Below are positions 23,345 through 27,799 of a stretch of 27,799 nucleotides of DNA, in pieces. Location of the stretch: the NCBI GenBank assembly GCA_002404865.1, contig DHKP01000013.1, positions 1 through 27,799 of the forward strand. Reading direction: 5' to 3'. The translations under genes and the position numbers were made by a program. The stretch's first letter is position 1. Every line of letters starts with the position of its first letter. The notes under the pieces were generated by a model, which had not been told where the DNA came from, did no database searches, and saw only the letters and a list, made by a program, of their open reading frames with translations. The stretch is from Caryophanales bacterium UBA4691 (lineage in GTDB: Bacteria > Bacillota_I > Bacilli_A > RFN20 > CAG-826).

Positions 23345-23373
23345 CAAAAAAAGAAGCGGCATTGCGCCGCTTC
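23345..23373 (-). terminator. Intrinsic terminator of the tRNA-Val/tRNA-Thr transcript
   Basis: On the minus strand a perfect stem, GAAGCGGC with GCCGCTTC around GCAAT, is followed by seven or eight T. It lies directly after tRNA-Thr. Confidence 0.92.
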
Positions 23374-23386
23374 AATCGTTTCTAAT

Positions 23387-23462
23387 TGGTGCCGTCTAGC
23401 GGAATCGAACCACCAACCTATTGATTACAAATCAATTGCTCTGCCAATTGAGCTAAGACGGC
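23387..23462 (-). tRNA. tRNA-Thr (anticodon UGU)
   Basis: Acceptor GCCGTCT pairs with AGACGGC, anticodon loop TTTGTAA (anticodon TGT), T arm GGTGGTTCGATTCC and encoded CCA. It lies 3 bases after tRNA-Val in one transcript. Confidence 0.96.
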
Positions 23463-23465
23463 ACA

Positions 23466-23540
23466 TGGTGGGTGTTAGAGGTGTCGAACCTCCGACCTCT
23501 TCCGTGTGAAGGAAGCGCTCTCCCGCTGAGCTAAACACCC
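23466..23540 (-). tRNA. tRNA-Val (anticodon CAC)
   Basis: Acceptor GGGTGTT pairs with AACACCC, anticodon stem CTTCC/GGAAG with loop TTCACAC (anticodon CAC, reading GUG) and encoded CCA. A CAC tRNA-Val is an extra isoacceptor that many low-GC genomes do without, since UAC alone can read all Val codons. Confidence 0.94.
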
Positions 23541-23919
23541 GCGAAGAGAATATTACTACTCCAAAGCGAATGTTTGAAGAGAGAGTTATCCTTTAAGGCC
23601 TTAAATTATTCGTTCGTTAAATGACAAACTAACCGCGAAAGTTCGGATTTTTCTTTTAAAGCAAAGAGAAAATCAAAGAATATAACCAACTATAAAACCG
23701 TTTTACGATAATGAAATTTTAGAAATCGCATTTTATCGTAGAGCAAGGATGGATGCCTTTTCCTTCGTCAAACTTAATGAACAGAAATTAAATCAGCTTG
23801 GAATAGAATAGACCCATCAAGCCTAGCTATTAAATCCATTCCATTCCTAGCCTAACGAATAACTAAGCCTAAAATTCTTCAAACGTCCCCTCGGAAAAGA
23901 GGAAACGAATAGCCATACA
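23541..23919. other. Gene-poor stretch with an inverted repeat and a 20-codon stub
   Basis: Inverted repeat TACGATAA (23704-23711) / TTATCGTA (23733-23740). Right after it, AGCAAGG and ATG at 23749 open 20 codons (MDAFSFVKLNEQKLNQLGIE) to TAG at 23809. This resembles an operator plus the start of a lost gene. Nothing else is supported. Confidence 0.35.
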
Positions 23920-25056
23920 CTATTTTTCTAGGTTGTCTTGCGTATTTTTGATGGGTTTATCTTCTCTAGTGAAACCCGCTTTGGTAAGCATATCATCCAC
24001 GAGCCTTAACGCGCGGCGATAAGAAAGATCGGAGCGAATCTTGAAGCCAAGCGGCAAATCTTCGTATTTTTTGGAGGTTTCGCGCGTCACAGGAAGTGGG
24101 CTATCCGCATAATCAGAAGGGTTCAAAGCGAAATTCGCCTTGATGTGTTTGCCTTTGATGGTGAGGAAAACGTATTTTTTGCGATGAGCGGAGAAGGTAT
24201 CGCCTGGGATTGAGACACGGTTATGGAGCCCATATGATTTAATGTAATCGCGCAAATCGTAATACTTATGACGCAAATCAAATTCGCTATTCTTTAAGCG
24301 CGTCTCAAAGTTTGCTGTATGGCGATTTTTGAGGGCAGCGAACAAATCGCTCTTTGTGTCGTTAGAAACCGTTATTCCCTCGCTCGGGGTATCGCTCACT
24401 TCTTTTTCTTCGATAGTAGGCTCTTCCTTCGTCTCGAAAGATGTTTCTTCTTGAATAGGTTCTTTCGTTTCTTCTAGTTTCGTCTCTTCATTAACGGCTT
24501 CTTCTTTCGTTTCTATCGGTGTTTCAGAAGGAGTATCGCTATTGCTCTCAGCAATTGTCTCTTCCTTAGCTTCAGTGACTTCAACTGGCTTATCCTTCAA
24601 AATAATCGCTAAGAAAAGCGCATAAACCGAGATAATGTCAGTATCAAGCGCAAAAATAAGAAGCCAAATCGATGTGTCTGATGCTTTTCCTGCACTCGCC
24701 AATTGACCAAGTAAGACAATCAAATATGGTAAGAAAAGCAAAGTCAAAAGCAAGCCAACTGAGACAAAAATGAAATCGTATTTTTTACGGCGAATAAATA
24801 TCGCGAGCGAAATAGCAAATAAAACGATGACAACCAAAAACCATGCAAAAGACATAATCGACCAAAAAGAGGTGAAGTCGAAAGCGAATCCAGCAAAATA
24901 AAGCGAAACTGCAGCAATCGGCCCATATGCTTGCTCACCGGCTAGAGAGCTAGGAATCGCCCCTATCGCCCCACCAATGCAAATCAAAAGCACTGAAGCG
25001 AGGAACAAAAAGCCGGAAATACCTAACGAAATTTTGAAACCTAAATCCTTTTTCAT
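23920..25056 (-). CDS. Membrane protein with acidic linker and conserved cytoplasmic domain
   Basis: A 378-residue protein starting MKKDLGFKISLGIS. This start is preferred over an ATG 34 codons upstream because GAGGG lies 9 bases before it and the added residues have no membrane signal. Four hydrophobic segments (about 9-33, 42-62, 66-90, 98-150) are followed by a Glu/Thr/Ser-rich, repetitive linker (many KEE, EETK and DTPSE words, about 170-250). The C-terminal 120 residues form a compact basic domain (YGLHNRVSIPGDTFSAHRKK, LTIKGKHIKANFALNPSDYA, LPLGFKIRSDLSYRRAL), like a domain in many unnamed Bacillota proteins. Function unknown. The upstream lipoprotein gene has its own terminator, so this one is likely transcribed separately. 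Confidence 0.75.
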   Translation of the reverse strand: MKKDLGFKISLGISGFLFLASVLLICIGGAIGAIPSSLAGEQAYGPIAAVSLYFAGFAFDFTSFWSIMSFAWFLVVIVLFAISLAIFIRRKKYDFIFVSVGLLLTLLFLPYLIVLLGQLASAGKASDTSIWLLIFALDTDIISVYALFLAIILKDKPVEVTEAKEETIAESNSDTPSETPIETKEEAVNEETKLEETKEPIQEETSFETKEEPTIEEKEVSDTPSEGITVSNDTKSDLFAALKNRHTANFETRLKNSEFDLRHKYYDLRDYIKSYGLHNRVSIPGDTFSAHRKKYVFLTIKGKHIKANFALNPSDYADSPLPVTRETSKKYEDLPLGFKIRSDLSYRRALRLVDDMLTKAGFTREDKPIKNTQDNLEK

Positions 25057-25171
25057 AAAAATTACCCTCAAGTGAATTTTATCGGCGACCATTTTAATTA
25101 AGACATGTATCTTTTTATTGGCCGAATCAAGGCTAAAACTAAGTGACACCTTTGTCAATTAAATGCTAAAT

Positions 25172-25209
25172 AAAAAAAGAAATCCCTTATGAGAACGCCC
25201 ATAAGGGAT
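25172..25209 (-). terminator. Intrinsic terminator of the B-repeat lipoprotein gene
   Basis: On the minus strand, ATCCCTTATG and CATAAGGGAT form a perfect 10-bp stem around 8 bases, followed by TTCTTTTTTT. It lies 14 bases after the gene. Confidence 0.93.
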
Positions 25210-25223
25210 ACGAAGTTTGTTCT

Positions 25224-26759
25224 TTATTTGATTCTGACTGCAAAACGACAGGCTACATTATCGTGTGCATCACGGGTAATAAACTCGCCTTGGCTATTTA
25301 CACAAATGATTTTTTCAGTCCCGCCCCCAGCGCTTCGCGTCGCGTAAGAAACTGCCTTCGTCTTTTCAAATTCTTCAAAAAGGGCAAACTCATCAGTTTT
25401 TTCTGCGATTTTTTCTTCTTGAGCAAAATTTTCTTCGTATTCTTCTTTGCTAAGAAGGAACACTTTGTCGCCATAGCATTTATCATATGGTTTTAAAATG
25501 TTATTCTCTTTTTCATTGAGGAAGAGTCGTGTGCTCCCTAAGCTTTTTCCGCTACTTCTGCTGAAGTCCCACCCCCAGGATCCGAACTCCTTGTTCCCGT
25601 TGATTTCGTTGGTATAAGAACGCATTACGGAATATCGGTAATCGTTATTAGCAACTGCTGCCCCATCTTTTTTCCGCACATCATACACGTAATCGACATA
25701 ATAGAAATAATCAATCGCGTTTTTGGTGACAGCGATTGTCTCACCTGTTTTGAATTCCTTCACTATCCATTTTAGTGGTTCGTACTTCAAATAATAATAA
25801 CGTCCTTTTTCAACCTTGCTCCCATCGTGAAATGAATAATCGCTGTAAGTGCCTTTTTCTCCAGATACCTCAATTTTCCTATACCATTCTCCCCCATATT
25901 CGACAACGTTTTTGTTTTCTTTGTTGCCAAAAGGATAATGTTGGACGCCATACTTTTCGATATCATCAATAATACGGGGATCAACAACCGCAGTTTGCGG
26001 ATATAAGCCGAAGTAATCTAATTCAAATGCTTCTTTTTCTACCCAGTGAGCAAGAAGGGTTACATGGTTAGGAATCTTCCATTTCCCTTCTAAATCAATC
26101 TTTTGTCCTTGATAATACCAGCCTTCGAATCGGTATTTGGAATTCATATCGACTAAAGAGGGAAGCTCGTATTTTTCGCCAACCGTAGCTTTCTTTGGAA
26201 ACGGACGTAAGCCAAGGAGTTCATCATAAAAGCTAATGACAACATTGTTATTGCTTGCCTCAGAGCGGGCGAATAAATCTATTTTCTCGCTAAAGACGGG
26301 CGCGTCGAAATCCACAGGCTTCGTTAATTCTTTATCTAAGAACCAGCCATTCGCGAAGAAGGCTCCGAAAGCGGGCTCTTTGATTTTGCTCCCGAAATGG
26401 ACTTCAGTGCTAGAAAGTAAAACATCATCGTAATAGAAATTGACTGTCGCCATCTTGCAATCGACTTTCCCAAGATCAAGCTTGGTGCCATCTTTATAAA
26501 CAATGATGAGATGCCCTTTTTCGTCATAATACTTAGAAGCGATTTCGCGCTTCTCTTCCTTTTTCTTTGGCTCAATCGGTCCTTTTGGGCAACCGGCCTT
26601 AATCCATTCATAGTAAGAGAGCGTTCCTCCCTCTAGGCGATAGATCACAAAGAAATCATATTTAGTTGGGCTATCTGGTTTAATCACGCTGGTGCAACCA
26701 ACGGTAAGCAAGGATCCAAATAAGGCAAACACCAATAAACTTAAATTACGCTTCTTCAT
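25224..26759 (-). CDS. Lipoprotein with InlB/Flg_new-type B repeats and a DUF6273-like C-terminal domain
   Basis: A 511-residue surface protein with lipobox LTVGC (Cys22). After a KKKEEKREIAS stretch come two Listeria-Bacteroides (B-repeat) modules, about 105-165 and 170-240. Each has the pattern V.F.....L........G......P......F.GW.......VDF or its variant, closing with TLLAHW or DLFARS. The C-terminal half (about 250-511) begins YFGLYPQTAV, then EWYRKI, YYLKYEPLKWIVKE and a Ser/Tyr-rich middle ending VFLLSKEEYEENF, like DUF6273 modules found in gut Bacillota surface proteins. Adhesion or substrate binding is a guess. AGGAGAAAT precedes the ATG. Confidence 0.82.
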   Translation of the reverse strand: MKKRNLSLLVFALFGSLLTVGCTSVIKPDSPTKYDFFVIYRLEGGTLSYYEWIKAGCPKGPIEPKKKEEKREIASKYYDEKGHLIIVYKDGTKLDLGKVDCKMATVNFYYDDVLLSSTEVHFGSKIKEPAFGAFFANGWFLDKELTKPVDFDAPVFSEKIDLFARSEASNNNVVISFYDELLGLRPFPKKATVGEKYELPSLVDMNSKYRFEGWYYQGQKIDLEGKWKIPNHVTLLAHWVEKEAFELDYFGLYPQTAVVDPRIIDDIEKYGVQHYPFGNKENKNVVEYGGEWYRKIEVSGEKGTYSDYSFHDGSKVEKGRYYYLKYEPLKWIVKEFKTGETIAVTKNAIDYFYYVDYVYDVRKKDGAAVANNDYRYSVMRSYTNEINGNKEFGSWGWDFSRSSGKSLGSTRLFLNEKENNILKPYDKCYGDKVFLLSKEEYEENFAQEEKIAEKTDEFALFEEFEKTKAVSYATRSAGGGTEKIICVNSQGEFITRDAHDNVACRFAVRIK

Positions 26760-27467
26760 AAAATTTCTCCTATCTAAAACTTTTTAATCAATTGTGCTTG
26801 CTCGAGCAAACAAATCATATTCCTATTAAATTATGTTTGAAAGGGAACAGTTCGTTATTTACTGATGTTTTTATTATTTTGCAAAGATTTATTTATTGTT
26901 TTTTTATATTATCTTTAAAATTAAATTATCATAAATACTTTCTTTGCCAATTATCATAATTATGCTGTTAAATATTGATGTTTTTGGATTTCATTTTGTT
27001 CTCTTAAAACTCTTTTTCGTTTAATTAGAATGTATTTAATTAAACGATATGTATTTTTAATTCAGGAGGGAAACTTTTTTAAAGAAAATGGCGAAAATTT
27101 CCTTTTCAAAATAAATCCCTCTCAAATTTAGAGGGCAGCAAGTAGAATTTTTTCATCGCTACGAACGCTAAAACACGATACCCCTTATCTCTTTTTATAA
27201 ATTAGGGCGATGTTTTTCTCGCTTTAATATTCAATAGATAGGGTTTTCTATTGATAATTTAGCGCTTGTTTCTAGTTACCTATAAAGTGTTCTAGCTATT
27301 ATTTAGGGGCCCAAAAAAGAAGTTTCCTAATATAGCCACCCTTCTAAGAAGATGGAGCAGAGATTCTAGTTTTGATAGAGAAGAGTAGCAACAAAAGAAA
27401 ATCACATTTCTAATGCGATATGACTCATCGGTCTTAAAGTCTAACTCATAGATTCTATCTAAATACG
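26760..27467. other. AT-rich gene-free stretch with an inverted repeat and an unused ribosome binding site
   Basis: Holds a perfect inverted repeat CGTTTAATTA (27018-27027) / TAATTAAACG (27037-27046). On + a strong AGGAGGG (27064-27070) follows, then ATG at 27088 with only eight codons (MAKISFSK) to TAA at 27112. A small hairpin (CCCTCT 27117-27122 with AGAGGG 27130-27135) comes next. It looks like an operator and translation start whose gene is gone, or a leader-peptide remnant. The promoter for the lipoprotein gene should lie at its left edge but was not placed. Confidence 0.4.
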
Positions 27468-27493
27468 AAAAAACCACTTAACGAAGTAAGTGG
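27468..27493 (-). terminator. Intrinsic terminator of tRNA-Ile
   Basis: On the minus strand, CCACTTA and TAAGTGG form a 7-bp stem followed by six T. It lies 14 bases after the tRNA. Confidence 0.88.
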
Positions 27494-27507
27494 CGTGTGT
27501 TTTGTTT

Positions 27508-27584
27508 TGGTGGGCCTTAATGGGCTTGAACCATCGACCTTGCGCTTATCAAGCGCACGCTCTAACCAGCTGAGCTAAAGGCCC
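27508..27584 (-). tRNA. tRNA-Ile (anticodon GAU)
   Basis: Acceptor GGGCCTT pairs with AAGGCCC, anticodon stem TGCGC/GCGCA with loop TTGATAA (anticodon GAT), D arm GCTCAGCTGGTTAGAGC and encoded CCA. Confidence 0.96.
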
Positions 27585-27776
27585 ATGCACAAAAGTGCCT
27601 TAATAATATACAACTTAGCGGATAGGGAAACAAGCCAAATTTTTCCAATTTTTTGGTTTCCCGTTTTCGCGGTTTTCAATCAAAAAATCTTCGTATTCGT
27701 GCTGTTTTTTATAGAAAAAAGAGCGAAATCAGTTTTGCTCATCGTGAATTCAATCGAGGGATTTGACTAAAAAATA

Positions 27777-27799
27777 TCTAACAGCACACCAAATTGGTG
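27777..27799. repeat. Right arm of the terminal inverted repeat, ending in a palindrome
   Basis: TCTAACAGCACACCAAATT is the reverse complement of the window's first 19 bases. The last 13 bases (CACCAAATTGGTG) are self-complementary apart from the centre. On the minus strand the arm is followed by ATATTTTTT, so the whole element looks like an intrinsic terminator cut in the loop. Confidence 0.75.

Overview
The window reads as AT-rich chromosome of a low-GC Bacillota, most likely a gut-type Bacilli lineage near Erysipelotrichales or RF39. That placement is inference, from the Met T-box, AgrC/AgrA-like two-component genes, lipobox lipoproteins, tRNAs with encoded CCA and Firmicutes-style ribosome binding sites. 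TGA is used as a stop (rarA and metN end on it), so the standard code applies. A conserved housekeeping backbone is interrupted by a long accessory region full of regulator-like ATPases, repeats and gene debris.

Left part (1-5640): a LytTR response regulator and GHKL kinase operon on the minus strand; an insertion-sequence transposase tail; an AlbA_2/Schlafen-type regulator preceded by four 20-bp direct repeats; a GC-rich, frameshifted fragment of a probable solute-binding protein; then about 1 kb of repeats and relics.

Methionine module (5660-8465): promoter, Met-specifying T-box leader with terminator, then metN, metI and metQ. Uncharged tRNA-Met should allow read-through and raise methionine uptake.

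Accessory core (8466-20536): an intact AAA_14/DUF4143 ATPase with a 34-bp repeat array; a convergent DUF4143 ATPase relic with an A7 frameshift; a zinc-ribbon membrane protein; a large lipoprotein with four lamin-tail domains and a phytase-like C-terminal domain; a divergent ATPase next to a 39-codon stub of another; a Fic protein with its own repeat array; and a small island at the 3' end of tRNA-Leu carrying a Phd/YefM-RelE toxin-antitoxin pair and one unknown gene. A dispersed repeat (two long copies and several short ones) lies around several of these genes. In some places the order is repeat, operator-like array, gene or gene stub, repeat.

Right part (20537-27799): tRNA-Leu(UAG), rarA, a guaB without CBS domains, tRNA-Thr(UGU), tRNA-Val(CAC), a membrane protein, a B-repeat lipoprotein and tRNA-Ile(GAU), all on the minus strand. 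The two ends of the window carry the two halves of one inverted repeat, probably a terminator hairpin.
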